A stretch of DNA of 64,000 bases from JASHVB01 sp963762885 (GCA_963762885.1 CAVXNH010000054.1:124001-188000); one strand, 5' to 3'. Numbered from the stretch's first letter, positions 37,658-47,546 are shown. Program-made: numbers and translations. The notes: generated by a model from the sequence alone, not told the origin.

Positions 37658-38841
37658 ATGCCGACCCCAATTTCGCGGAGACTTGTCTCCGTGATTGCCT
37701 GTTGCCTGGCGCTTGCCGCCGTGCCGGCGCTCGCCGCCGACCAGCGCGGCGTTACCGATACGGAAATCGTCATTGGCACGATCACCGATTTGTCCGGCGT
37801 TACCGCGATCCAGGGCGTCAACAACAGTAACGCCATTCGCATGGCGTTCGACGAGGTCAACGCCAAGGGCGGCATCAATGGCCGCAAGATCAAGTACATC
37901 GTCGAGGACAACCAGTACACCGTGCCGCGCGCGGTGCAGGCGATGAACAAGCTGCTGAACAGTGACGACGTTTTCATCACCCTGGACGACGGCGGCACGC
38001 CGATGAACGACGCCAACATGCCGGCGCAGTTTGCCAAGAACGTGCCGAACATGTTTCCGCTGACGTCGGCGCGCTCGATGTACGAGCCTTACAACAAGCT
38101 GAAGTTCGCGCAGTTCGCCTCGGTACTATGACCAGATGCGGTCGGCGGTGAAAGTATTTCGCGGAGAAGCGCGGGCGCAAGCAGTTCTGCGTGATGTATC
38201 AGGATTCCGATTTCGGTAAGGACGTGCTGGCTGGCGTGGTGGCGCAGACCGAGGCGATGGGCATGAAGGTGGTCGCCACCACGGCGCATAAGCCGACCGA
38301 CACCGATTTCAACGCGGCGGTGACCAAGCTGCATGATGCCGGTTGCGACGCGATCATGCTGGGCACCATCGTGCGCGACACCAACATCATCATCCAGACC
38401 GCGCGCAAGATGAGCTGGAACGTGGACCTGGTGGGTCAGTTCGCCGCCTATGATACCGCCGTGGCGACGCTGCCGGGCGGCGCGACGGACGGCTTCTTCT
38501 GCATGACGCCCGCGCTGTATGCCTATCCCGACGATCCGCGTCCGGCCGTGCAGGAGTTCGCCAAGGCGTACAAGGCGAAATACGGCATCGATCCCAACTT
38601 CCATGGCGAGGTCGGTTACACGGCGGCGCAGCTCGTCATCATGGGGTTGCAAAAGGCCGGCAAGGACCTGACGACGGACAGCTTCATCACGGCGATGGAG
38701 AGCATTAGCAACTACAAGGACATCTTCGGTTCCGAGTTGTCGTTCGGGCCGAACCAACATCACGGGTCCACACGGTCGTTTTTGACGGTCGTGCATGACG
38801 GGCGCTGGGTACCGGTGGAGGAAAGCGCGCTGTCCTACTGA
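37658..38841 (+). CDS. Liv-type ABC substrate-binding protein (two frameshifts)
   Basis: A periplasmic type I binding protein of about 393 residues once repaired. The signal peptide is RRLVSVIACCLALAAVPALA; the mature part begins GVTDTEIVIGTITDLSG. An extra G at 38123 (before TAC, making GGTAC) and another at 38154 (before TAT) each shift the frame. Between them the correct reading is YYDQMRSAVK, and after the second YFAEKRGRKQFCVMYQDS, ending at 38841. AAGGGAAGGAG precedes the ATG. No permease or ATPase is adjacent, so it depends on other loci, perhaps the importer at 10-15 kb. Two lesions of the same type within 31 bases suggest sequence error. Confidence 0.85.
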
Positions 38842-38926
38842 GTGCTTCGGGATGCGGGGCCGTACCGCTCCGCATCCTGCTTGCAGCCCAACCGTCATGG
38901 CCGGGCGGGAGAGGGATTCTGAGTGT

Positions 38927-40251
38927 TTATTCCGCGTACGGGTTCTTCGTGCCGCGCAATTGCAGCCGGATTGGCGTGCCGGGCAGGTCGAAGCTCTCGC
39001 GCAGGCCGTTCACCAGGTAGCGCTGGTAATCTTCGGGAAGCAGTTCCGCGCGGGTGCCGAACGCCACGAACGTCGGCGGCCGAGCCTTCGCCTGGGTGAT
39101 GTAGCGCAGCTTCAACCGCCGGCCCGAAACCAGCGGCAATTGGTGCCGCTCCAGCATCTGTTCGAACCAGCGGTTCAGCTCGCCGGTCGGCAGCCGCTTG
39201 TTCCACACCGCATGGGCGCGGCGCACCGTGGGCAGCAGCCGGTCCAGGCCGGCACCGGTCAGCGCTGACACCGTCACCACAGGGATGCCCTTCATCTGCG
39301 CCAGGCTTTCCTCCAGCCGCTCGGTCGCGGCGCGCCGCGCGGCATTCCGGTCGGGCACGGCGTCCCATTTGTTCAGCACGAGAACGCACGCCCGGCCTTC
39401 GCGCTCGACCAGGCGGGCGATCTGGAGGTCCTGGTCGTGCAGGCCCTCGACGGCATCGACCACCAGCACCACCACCTCGGCCAGCTTCAGGGCGCCGATC
39501 GCGGCGCCGACCGACATTTTCTCCAGTTCCGCCTCGACGCGGGCGCGGCGGCGGAGGCCGGCGGTGTCCACCAGTTCGATCACCCCCTCGGCGTCGCGCA
39601 GCCGGGTCGCCACGGCGTCTCGGGTCAGACCGGGCTCGGGGCCGACGATCATGCGTTCCTCGCCGAGCAAGCGGTTGATCAGCGTCGATTTGCCGGCGTT
39701 GGGGCGGCCGACGACGGCCAGGTGCAGCGGATGGTCGTCAGGCGCCGCGTCCTCCACGGGGGCAACAGGTCGGCGATTTCAGTCATCAGGCCGGCGATAC
39801 CCTCGCCATGTTCGGCGGAGACGGCGATCGGATCGCCCAGGCCCAGTTCATAGGCCTCCAGCACCGCCGAATTCGCCGAGCGGCCCTCGGCCTTGTTGGC
39901 GATCAGCAGCACGGGCTTGCCCTGGCGGCGCAGCCATTGGGCGAAGTGGCGGTCGATCGGCGTCAGGCCCTCGCGCGCGTCCACCACGAACAGCACGACG
40001 TCGGCCATGCCCACCGCGGTCTCGGCGCCGGCGCGCAGCCGGCCGGCGAGGGTTTCCGGCGCGGCTTCCTCCAGCCCCGCGGTGTCCACCATGCGCACGT
40101 GGCGGCCGCGCAACTGCGCCTCGGCTTCCTTGCGGTCGCGCGTCACGCCCGGCGTGTCGGCGACCAGCGCGGTGCGGCGGCCGACGAGGCGGTTGAACAG
40201 CGTGGATTTGCCGACATTCGGCCGGCCGGCGATGACGACGGTGGGGAGCAT
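38927..40251 (-). CDS. der: Ribosome-assembly GTPase Der/EngA (frameshifted)
   Basis: A double-GTPase needed for 50S ribosome maturation. The first G domain has GRPNVGKSTLFNRL and LIANKAEG; the second has GRPNAGKSTLINRL and VLNKWDAVPD; the KH-like end follows. A missing base in a run at 39758-39762 (GGGGG on the + strand) shifts the frame between the two G domains, just before VEDAAPDDHPLHL. Der is essential in bacteria studied, so an indel in a homopolymer is more likely a sequencing error than a null gene. Normal length when repaired (about 441). In relatives it follows bamB; here an accessory block lies between them. Confidence 0.95.
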
Positions 40252-40383
40252 GGCGGTGTCCTAGCGCCTGCCGCGCCGGTAAGCCATCGCCGATGCCTTG
40301 AAGCGAATGCTTCCCCAGCACGATCACGCGGCGCAGGCAGATGAAAGGCGGCTGTAGAGAAACCATTCTCCCGGCCTGGCCGA

Positions 40384-41228
40384 TCACTCGCCGGGCGGGA
40401 AGTCCGTCGATTTGGCGAGTTCCCACTGGGTCTCGAAGTCCGCAAGCCGCCGCTTCAAGGTCGATATCGTGCTGACCAAAGCTTGCGATCCGAGGACCAT
40501 CCGCAACGGCGCCGGGTTCTTATCGACGCTCTCAATGATGCGGGCCGCCATGCGCGCCGGATCGCCTGGCGCCAGGCCATTCTTCGGATCGAGCATCGCC
40601 ATGAACGCATGCGCCGGCGTCGCATCGTATGCGGGGATCGGCGTTGCCACTTGAGCGCTGCCGTAGCGAAATTCGGTGCGGGCGCCTCCCGGTTCGACCA
40701 ACGTCATGCCGATGCCGAACGGCGCGACTTCCTGTGCGACCGACTCAACGAAGCCCTCGATGCCCCACTTGGTGGCGTGGTACATCGAGTTGCCCGGATA
40801 CGCGACCTGCCCGCCGTAGGTCGACATCTGAATCACCCGTCCACCATGCTGTCGCCGCAGGTGCGGCAGTGCGGCACGGATGAGCTAAATCGAGCCCACG
40901 AGGTTCGTGGCGATCATCCGCTCGACCTGCGCGTCCGACAATTCCTCCGCCGCCCCGAACAAGCCGTAGCCCGCATTGCTCACGACGACGTCGATGCGGC
41001 CCATCGTGGCGAATGCGCGATCGACCATCGCCTTGGTCGCGGCGACATCCGTCACGTCCAGCAGTTCGACCTGGAACGTGCCGGGGTATTGCCTGGCCAG
41101 GCCGGCGACGGCTTCGCGGTTGTGGTACGGTGCCGACGACGCGATCGCCTCGCTGCAGAAGTTGCTCTGTCATTTCGCGGCCGAAGCCACTGCTGACCCC
41201 GGTGATCAGCCAGCTAAGTTGAATTCAT
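40384..41228 (-). pseudogene. Short-chain dehydrogenase, decayed
   Basis: An SDR oxidoreductase gene with several lesions. The N-terminal NAD(P) motif TGVSSGFGRE has no good start: the ATG at 41228 runs into a TAG. An extra base at about 41124 (GGTAC on the + strand) breaks the frame before EAVAGLARQYPGTFQVE. A TAG at 40885-40887 (probably from CAG) follows DVVVSNAGYGLFG. The C-terminal part is intact (IQMSTYGGQVAYPGN, catalytic Tyr and Lys in MYHATKWGIEGF). Three separate faults point to a real pseudogene. It is last in the cupin-SDR-MFS direction. Confidence 0.8.
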
Positions 41229-41229
41229 G

Positions 41230-42484
41230 TTAGTTCTCCATGCAATGCGATGTGCGAGGCGGACACCGCGACAACGCCCAGCCACTGAGAGCACTGCCGA
41301 GGCCGGCCACGGCGATCACCCAGCCCATTGGCCAGGGCGTTCCGTCAGCGCAGGCGCCGACCAACGCCGAGCTGGCGATGCCAGCGCCGGACCGGGCGGC
41401 GCCGACCAGGGCGGACACCGCGCCGGCGCGGTCCGGGCGGCGGGAAAGTGCATTGACGATCGAGTTGGCGACGATGAACCCGGTCGCCGCGGCGAACGCG
41501 AAGAGCGGCAGCACGAGGCCCCACAATCCGCCCCAGCCGGTGCGGGCTGTCAGTGCCACCAGCACGCCGGCAGCGGCAGCCCCGAGCGTGCCCCAGCGCA
41601 GCAGACGGTCGGCACCGAGGCGGACGACGAGGCGGGCGTTGACCAGGTTCGCGGCCATGATGCCGACCACGCTCAGCCCGAACAGCAGCCCATAGGATTG
41701 TGGCGAGACCTGATGATAGGTGACGTAGGCGAAGGGCGAGCCGGCGATGAAGGCGAACATGCCGCCATAGAAAAAGCCGCCTGCGCCGATATACGCGAGG
41801 ATCGCAGGATCGCCCAGCAGTGCACCGTAGCCGAGCAACGCACGCCACAGCGGTTGGTCTCGGCGCTGCTGCGCCGGCAAGGTCTCCGGTATCGTGAACA
41901 ATGCGGCCAGCGCCGCGGTGCCGACGGCGACCAGCACCCAGAAGATCGCCCGCCAGCCGGACGCCGCCAAAATCTGGCCTCCAACCAGCGGCCCCAGCAA
42001 GGGCGCGATCGCCATGACGGTCATCAGTGTCGACATCATTTGGGCGGCGCGTGCGCCGGCATAGAGGTCGCGAACCATGGCGCGGGCCAGCACAACACTG
42101 GCGCAGGCGCCGAGCGCCTGGACGATGCGCCACCCGATGATCGCGGGCACGCTGTCCGCCAGCGCGCATCCAGCCGACCCGATCACGAAAAGTACCAGGC
42201 CGGCGGCAACCGGCAGCCGACGCCCGGTACCGGTCGCTGACCGGTCCCCACAACAATTGACCGACGCTGAAGCCGATGAGGTAGCCGGAGATGGTCCATT
42301 CGACCGAACCGGCGCTGGCGCCCAGCGCCCGGCCCATGGCGGGCATCGCCGGCAAATAAAGGTCCGTTGAGATCGACGCGAAACCCATGAGCGCGGCCAG
42401 GATGGCGAGCATGTGCCAGCTCTGGCGCACCGTGCCGGGCCGCGCTTGCGAGGCCAGGCCGGTCGTAGCGGTCGGCGCGAACAT
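41230..42484 (-). CDS. Bcr/CflA-type MFS drug efflux transporter (frameshifted)
   Basis: A 12-helix proton-driven exporter of the Bcr/CflA multidrug family. The first helix region has SISTDLYLPAMPAMGRALG and the loop LLWGPVSDRYG, the family signature after helix 2. An extra base at 42226-42227 (CCGGTACC; without it CCGTACC) breaks the frame there. The correct reading continues RRLPVAAGLVLFVIGSAGC, then IIGWRIVQALGACASVVLARAMVRDLY, to a stop at 41230. The ATG overlaps the stop of the SDR gene upstream. Likely co-regulated with the cupin and SDR by the divergent LysR. Confidence 0.85.
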
Positions 42485-43239
42485 CACAGTTCCTGTGCCG
42501 TCGGACGGAACAGGATCTCGTTGATATCCACGTCCTCCGGCTGGCTGATCGCGAACGTCACCATGCGGGCGAAGCTGTCAGCCGGGATCGCGTAGCGCTC
42601 GTAGAACTCGGCGATGCCACGGGCGACGTCCGGTTCGCTAATGCTTTGCGGCAACTCCGACTGCACCGCCCCGGGCGAGATGACCGTGGTGCGGATGTTG
42701 TATGGTTTCACTTCCTGGCGCAGCCCCTCGGACAGCATGCGAACCGCCGCCTTGGTGGCCGCATAGACCGCACTGCCCGGCCGCACCTTGTAGGCGGCAA
42801 CGGAGGCCACGTTGATGATGTGGCCGCTCCTCTGGCGCTGCATGTGCGGCAGCGCCGCGGCGATGCCGTAGAGCACGCCTTTGAAGTTGACGTCGATCAT
42901 GCGGTCCCAATCGGCGATCTTCAGGCGCTCGAGCGGCGAGTGCGGCATCAGGCCGGCGTTGTTGAGCATGACGTCGATCCGGCCGTGGGCGGCGACCGCG
43001 CCATCGACCAGTGCCTTCACCTGGGCGGCGTCCGTCACGTCGGTCGCCACGGCCGCCGCGGCGCCGAGCCCGAGTTCCCCGGCGAGCACCTGTAGCCGGT
43101 CCACACGACGGGCGCCGAGCACGAGTTTTGCCCCGTGCGCCGCGAGATGCCGCGCGGTCGCCTCGCCAAGGCCGCTCGACGCGCCGGTGATGACGACGAC
43201 CTTGTTCTCGATGTCCTGGTTCATGTGCGCGACGCTCAT
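42484..43239 (-). CDS. Short-chain dehydrogenase/reductase
   Basis: A 251-residue classical SDR oxidoreductase. The NAD(P) motif is TGASSGLGEA, the structural motif LNNAGLM, and the catalytic Ser, Tyr and Lys lie in INVASVAAYKVRPGSAVYAATKAA. AAGGAGG lies just before the ATG, within the end of the cupin gene, and ATGA overlaps the cupin stop. Intact. Substrate unknown; the family is wide. Confidence 0.92.
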   Translation of the reverse strand: MSVAHMNQDIENKVVVITGASSGLGEATARHLAAHGAKLVLGARRVDRLQVLAGELGLGAAAAVATDVTDAAQVKALVDGAVAAHGRIDVMLNNAGLMPHSPLERLKIADWDRMIDVNFKGVLYGIAAALPHMQRQRSGHIINVASVAAYKVRPGSAVYAATKAAVRMLSEGLRQEVKPYNIRTTVISPGAVQSELPQSISEPDVARGIAEFYERYAIPADSFARMVTFAISQPEDVDINEILFRPTAQEL

Positions 43240-43637
43240 CGGAGCGCCTCCTTGTCGTACTGTTCGTCGGTGACTTGCTCCAGCCAGGTCACGGCCTGGC
43301 CGTCCCGCCTTTCCGCAACGGCGACGTGGCTCATGGCGCAGGCCGGCGATGCGCCGTGCCAGTGCTTTTCGCCGGGTTCGAAGAACACGATGTCGCCGGG
43401 CCGCACCGCCTGGACCGGCCCGCCGTCACGCTGCACGCGTCCAAGTCCGCTGACGATCAGGATCGTCTGGCCGAGCGGATGCGTGTGCCATGCGGTCCGG
43501 GCGCCCGGCTCGAAGGTGACGGTGGCGCCCGACAGCCCGCCGCTACCGGCGAATGGTGCGTCGACCCGGACGGTCCCGGTGAAATAATCCGCTGGTGCCT
43601 GTGCCGAAGGCTGCGATCCGGCGCGCTTGATGTCCAT
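43236..43637 (-). CDS. Single-domain cupin protein
   Basis: A 133-residue cupin. The metal-binding cupin motif 1 is GARTAWHTHPLGQTILIVSG; motif 2 is PGDIVFFEPGEKHWHGA. This pattern resembles cupins annotated as carboxymuconolactone-related or mandelonitrile-lyase-like. The ATG at 43637 follows GGGAT; in-frame sequence farther upstream is in the regulatory gap. First of four genes (cupin, SDR, MFS, decayed SDR) divergent from LysR. Confidence 0.88.
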   Translation of the reverse strand: MDIKRAGSQPSAQAPADYFTGTVRVDAPFAGSGGLSGATVTFEPGARTAWHTHPLGQTILIVSGLGRVQRDGGPVQAVRPGDIVFFEPGEKHWHGASPACAMSHVAVAERRDGQAVTWLEQVTDEQYDKEALR

Positions 43638-43730
43638 GCCATCCCTCCATCCGATGGCGCAGATGTAAGCGGGTGGCGGGGACGCGATTAGACGCTGGAT
43701 CGCGCACGCACTTATATCCATAATTCATGA
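43638..43730. promoter_or_regulatory. Divergent control region between LysR and the cupin operon
   Basis: Ninety-three bases between two divergent starts, the usual place for a LysR-type regulator to bind and for both promoters. The right side is A/T-richer (CTTATATCCATAATTCATG). No specific operator can be defined from one sequence. Confidence 0.45.
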
Positions 43731-44627
43731 ATGAACCGCGACGACCTGGCCGACCTCGGCGCATTCATGGCCGTTGCCGACGAGCGGAGCTTCACCCGCG
43801 CGGCGGCGAAGCTTGGCACCTCGCAGTCGGCGCTGAGCCACACGATTCGGCGGCTGGAGGCAAGGCTGGGTGCGCGCTTGCTGATCCGCACCACGCGCAA
43901 TGTCGCGCCGACCGAGGCTGGGGAGAGACTGATCGCGACGCTTGGGCCGGCATTCGCCAACATCGAGGCGCAGATTGCCTCGATCGGCGAGCTGCGGGAG
44001 AAGCCGGCGGGCTCGCTCCGCCTCACGGCGTCGGAACATGCGGCAACGACTGTTGTTTGGCCGGTGCTGCGACGGCTACTGCCGGGTTACCCTGACATCC
44101 ATGTTGAGCTGAGCATCGACTCTAGCCTTACGGATATCGTCTCCGGGCGCTTCGACGCCGGCGTGCGGCTTGGCGAAGCGGTGGCAAAGGACATGATCGC
44201 CGTGCGGATCGGCCCCGACCTGCGCATGGCGATCGTCGGCTCACCGGCCTACTTCGACAACCACCCGGCGCCGTGTACGCCGCAGGACCTTGCCGATCAC
44301 CAATGCATCAATCTGCGCATGCTGACGTCAGGCGGGTTCTACCCATGGGAACTGGAAAAGGACGGCCGGGAGCTGCGGGTGCGTGTCGACGGCGTGCTCG
44401 CCTTCAATAACACCGGCATGATCGTGCGCGCGGCTGATGCCGGATTTGGGCTTGGCTTCGTCATGGAGGACCAAGTGGCCGAACATCTCGCCGATCGCCG
44501 TCTGGTGCGCGTGCTGGCGGACTGGTGTCCGCCCTTTACTGGTTACCACCTCTACTACCCGAGCCGCCGTCAGCCGTCCGCGGCCTTTACGCTGCTGGTG
44601 GAAGCGCTGCGCTTTCGCGGCGCATAA
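43731..44627 (+). CDS. LysR-family transcriptional regulator
   Basis: A 298-residue LysR-type regulator. The N-terminal winged helix-turn-helix is clear (SFTRAAAKLGTSQSALSHTIRRLE, here residues 18-41). A periplasmic-binding-like effector domain follows (GSLRLTASEHAATTVVWPV; HVELSIDSSLTDIVSGRFDAG). Divergent from the cupin-SDR-MFS genes, which it most likely controls in response to an unknown ligand. Intact. Confidence 0.93.
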   Translation: MNRDDLADLGAFMAVADERSFTRAAAKLGTSQSALSHTIRRLEARLGARLLIRTTRNVAPTEAGERLIATLGPAFANIEAQIASIGELREKPAGSLRLTASEHAATTVVWPVLRRLLPGYPDIHVELSIDSSLTDIVSGRFDAGVRLGEAVAKDMIAVRIGPDLRMAIVGSPAYFDNHPAPCTPQDLADHQCINLRMLTSGGFYPWELEKDGRELRVRVDGVLAFNNTGMIVRAADAGFGLGFVMEDQVAEHLADRRLVRVLADWCPPFTGYHLYYPSRRQPSAAFTLLVEALRFRGA

Positions 44628-44751
44628 CGGTAGGGACGAAGGTCTGCTGCCGCGATTTAGGATCCTGAGTACCGGTCCGCTGACACCGACGCTCCGGCCG
44701 CGGCGCCGGTGCTTCACTTGGCGTGATTTACGCCGTGTCGCGCGAGTGCGC

Positions 44752-46101
44752 TCAGCGCAGCGCCAACAGCCTGCCGCGATCCGACGTCATCATGTGGTCG
44801 TCGTCCGATATCACCAGCAGTGTGCCGTCGGCGACCACCGGTTCCAACGGCGCGGCGGGGCCGGACAGGACCTGGCGGCTGAGGATCTCGCCGGTATAGG
44901 GGCTGAGCGACAGGGCGTCCTTGCTGGTGCCGGCGACCACCAGGCGGTCGCCGAGCAGGGCCGGGCCCCACCAGGAGATCGTGTCGGTCTGCTTTTCCGG
45001 CTTCTCCCAGCGCGGCAGGGCGGTAACCCAGGCGACGCGTCCGTCCGCCGCGTTGATTGCCGTGATGTCCTGCGACAGCGCGATCATGAACAGCCAGTCG
45101 CCGGCGACCCAGGGGCTGTCCTCGCCGCCGATCGCGCGCTCCCACAGCCGGCGGCCGGTGGGCAGGTCCAGGGCGAGCGTCAGGCCGCCCATGCCGGTGG
45201 CGATGACCCGGCCGTTGCTGATCGCCGGGCGGCCGCGGATGGCAGAGAAGTCGGCGGTGGTGGGGGCGCCGATGCCGCCCAGATTGTCGGTCCAGACGAC
45301 GTTGCCGCTCTCGGCGCGGAGGCAGGCGACTTCGCCGGAGCTGAAGCCGGCGACGACCAGACCGTTGGCGTAGGCGGGCGCGGGACGGCCGAGCACGCTG
45401 GGCGCGGCGGCCGGAGCCTGGAAGGACCAGATCTGATGGCCGTCGCTGGCGGCGAGCGCCAGCAGTTTGTCCTGGATGGTGGTGAGGAAGAGGCGGCCTT
45501 CCACGACGGTGGGGGCGGAACGGATCGGCGCGCCGACATTGATGCGCCATTTCTCGGCGCCACTGGCGGCGTCCAGCGCGACCAGGTCGCCCAGGCCGTT
45601 GACCGCGAAGAGGGTGTCGCCACTGACCGCGAGGCCCCCGCCGACGTTGGTGCTGTCGACGTCCTTGCCCTTGGTGGGCGTTCGCCAGGTCTCTGCGCCC
45701 GTGGCGAGGGCAAAGGCGGCGACCACGGCGCGCGCGTCCATCGTGTAGACCAGGCCGTTCGATGCTACGGGCTGGGCCATGATCTTGGCCCGATACCCAC
45801 CGCCGGCGCCGATGTCGGTCGCCCAGGCCTGCGTCAGCTCGGGATTGGCGGCGAGGTGCCCCATCATGTGCGCGGGATTGCCTCCCGCCTGGGGCCACGC
45901 GGCGTTCTGCACCGGTGGTGGCAGCACGACCTTCGGGGTGGGGACGTCCACGGTCAGGCCGCGGCGGGGGCCAGCCACCGGTTCCCGAACCCCGGGCAGC
46001 GGGGTCTTGTTATCGCCGAACCACGAGTCCCACAGGCTGCAGCCGCCCAGTGCCAACGGCGCCAGCAGCGCCGCGCGGCGCGAAAATCCTCGACGTTCCA
46101 C
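44752..46101 (-). CDS. bamB: Outer-membrane assembly lipoprotein BamB-like beta-propeller
   Basis: A 449-residue lipoprotein of the BamB / PQQ-like propeller family, part of the machine that inserts outer-membrane proteins. The signal ends in the lipobox LALGGC. Propeller blades show SNGLVYTMDARAVVAAFAL, LFAVNGLGDLVALDAASG and LFLTTIQDKLLALAASDG, with the usual A-x-D-x-x-T/S-G and W patterns. It lies 24 bases after the yfgM-like gene. In alphaproteobacteria der normally follows; here der is 4.5 kb farther on. Confidence 0.9.
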   Translation of the reverse strand: MERRGFSRRAALLAPLALGGCSLWDSWFGDNKTPLPGVREPVAGPRRGLTVDVPTPKVVLPPPVQNAAWPQAGGNPAHMMGHLAANPELTQAWATDIGAGGGYRAKIMAQPVASNGLVYTMDARAVVAAFALATGAETWRTPTKGKDVDSTNVGGGLAVSGDTLFAVNGLGDLVALDAASGAEKWRINVGAPIRSAPTVVEGRLFLTTIQDKLLALAASDGHQIWSFQAPAAAPSVLGRPAPAYANGLVVAGFSSGEVACLRAESGNVVWTDNLGGIGAPTTADFSAIRGRPAISNGRVIATGMGGLTLALDLPTGRRLWERAIGGEDSPWVAGDWLFMIALSQDITAINAADGRVAWVTALPRWEKPEKQTDTISWWGPALLGDRLVVAGTSKDALSLSPYTGEILSRQVLSGPAAPLEPVVADGTLLVISDDDHMMTSDRGRLLALR

Positions 46102-46124
46102 CTAGCTGTTCTCCGCCATGCCGG

Positions 46125-46775
46125 TCAGCCGAGCCGCGCCAGCAGGGCAGAGGCGCGTCCGCGCACCCCGCTGGGCGCGGTGACATCCTGCGCCAGTTTG
46201 CTCAGCGCGGTTTTTGCCGCCGCGGTGTTGCCTTTCCGCAGATCGAGCAAGGCCAATTGCTCCTGCGCCAGGGGGTGCCAGGGGCTGTCCGGCGCGGCGA
46301 GCGGCTTGAGCCGCGCCTCCAGCAGGGCCGGGTCGCCGGTGTCGATCTGGTGCTGGCACCACAGCAGGCTGGCGAGATCGCGCAGCAGCGGGTCGGCGCT
46401 GCTGTCGGAGGCGACCTGGGTCCAGAGGGCGGCGGCGCCCTGCTGGTCGCCTTGCTGTGCCTTCAGGGCGGCGGCCTGGAGGCGGGCGAGCGTGCGGTAG
46501 CCGTCCGGCGCGGTCTGGGCGAGCAAGTCGAAGTCGGCGGCGGCGGTTTGGCGGCTGGCCGGGACGGACGATCCTGCGAGGGTCATGGCGGTGAGGTAGC
46601 GTTGGCCGGCCGCCGCGTCCTGCTTGGCTTGCCACCAGTGCCACGCCTGCCAGCCGCCGGCGGCGGCGACGATCAACACGGCGACGGCTATGATGAGGCC
46701 GGCATAGCGTTTGAGGAGCTGCTGCGCGCGCTCGGCGCGAAGTTCCTCATCGACCTCGTCGAAGATATCGACCAC
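46125..46775 (-). CDS. YfgM-like tetratricopeptide membrane protein
   Basis: A 216-residue protein with a single membrane helix (AGLIIAVAVLIVAAAGGWQAW) after a short acidic cytosolic start, then TPR-like helices in the periplasm (GYRTLARLQAAALKAQQGD; LAQEQLALLDLRKGNTAAA). It matches the YfgM/ancillary SecYEG translocon subunit family, which sits upstream of bamB in many proteobacteria. The start is the GTG at 46775 (VVDIFDEVDEELRAERAQ), the family N-terminus; further upstream the frame is only repeat sequence. Confidence 0.88.
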   Translation of the reverse strand: MVDIFDEVDEELRAERAQQLLKRYAGLIIAVAVLIVAAAGGWQAWHWWQAKQDAAAGQRYLTAMTLAGSSVPASRQTAAADFDLLAQTAPDGYRTLARLQAAALKAQQGDQQGAAALWTQVASDSSADPLLRDLASLLWCQHQIDTGDPALLEARLKPLAAPDSPWHPLAQEQLALLDLRKGNTAAAKTALSKLAQDVTAPSGVRGRASALLARLG

Positions 46776-46835
46776 TGAGCTGTCTCGTCCGATTCGGGCT
46801 GGGGCGGCGGACCATAGCGGCGGTGCGACGCGTGG

Positions 46836-47139
46836 GCAAACGAAGCAAGGCCAGGGGCTTTGCCCCTGGACCCCACCAAGGGGCGCTGCCCCTTGGATCC
46901 CCGCCAAGGGCGGAGCCCTTGGAACCCTTCACTTGGAGAAGTTGGACGGGAGGGGGCCATGTGGCGCGGCTGCATCGGCGCCCGGCGATCGCCGGGTTCC
47001 AACGCAGCCGCGCCACATGGCCCCCTCCCGTCCAACTTCTCCAAACGGATGGATTGCTAAGGCTGTGCCTTAGCTGGGGGTCCAGGGGGCAAAGCCCCTT
47101 GGTGGGTCCAGGGCAAAGCCCTGGCCTTGCTTCGTTTGC
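46836..47139 (+). repeat. Large inverted-repeat element D
   Basis: A 304-bp near-palindrome. Outer arms are GCAAACGAAGCAAGGCCAGG and its complement. Inside are short stepwise hairpins (AGGGGCTTTGCCCCTGGA, AAGGGGCGCTGCCCCTTGG, AAGGGCGGAGCCCTTGG) and central arms with GGAGAAGTTGGACGGGAGG / CCTCCCGTCCAACTTCTCC around GGCGCCCGGCGATCGCCGGG. No open frame. It lies at the yfgM upstream side, before the lipoprotein gene; it may be a MITE-like element. Confidence 0.8.
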
Positions 47140-47186
47140 CGGCGCGTCTGCACCACTCGTTTACTTTTGCGGCGCAAGCTGTGCCC

Positions 47187-47546
47187 ATGCGATGGGCGTT
47201 GTGTCTGCTGGTGCTGCTGGGCGGTTGCGGCGCCGATCCGGTGACGATGACCGCCGTGGCGGTGGGGGTGACCGCCGGCAGCGTCGCGGTGATCGGGCGC
47301 ACGCAGGTTGACGCTGTGTTGTCGCTGGCGACCGGGCGGGATTGTTCCGCGGTGCGGCTGGAACAGGGGAAGACGTATTGCCGGGCGGTGGAGGAGCCGC
47401 CGGCCGCCCAGCCATACTGCACGCACAGCCTGGGGGTGGCGGATTGCTGGGCCGATCCGGCGGGGCAGCCGGCGGCGCTGGGGGACGGACCCGCGACGCT
47501 GACGCCGGCGCAGGAGTCGGATCGCACGCGGCGGTGGCCGTTCTGA
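47187..47546 (+). CDS. Small lipoprotein, unknown function
   Basis: A 119-residue putative lipoprotein. The lipobox is LLVLLGGC (Cys at residue 14), followed by a second hydrophobic stretch VTMTAVAVGVTAGSVAVIG. The later part has four Cys (GRDCSAVRLEQGKTYC, QPYCTHSLGVADC), perhaps paired as disulphides. The ATG at 47187 was chosen to begin the signal. No family recognised. Confidence 0.65.
   Translation: MRWALCLLVLLGGCGADPVTMTAVAVGVTAGSVAVIGRTQVDAVLSLATGRDCSAVRLEQGKTYCRAVEEPPAAQPYCTHSLGVADCWADPAGQPAALGDGPATLTPAQESDRTRRWPF

Noticed and set aside
38123..38154. Programmed ribosomal frameshifting in the binding protein
   Set aside because: Two separate shifts in the same direction with no slippery heptamer and no functional reason; indels are simpler.
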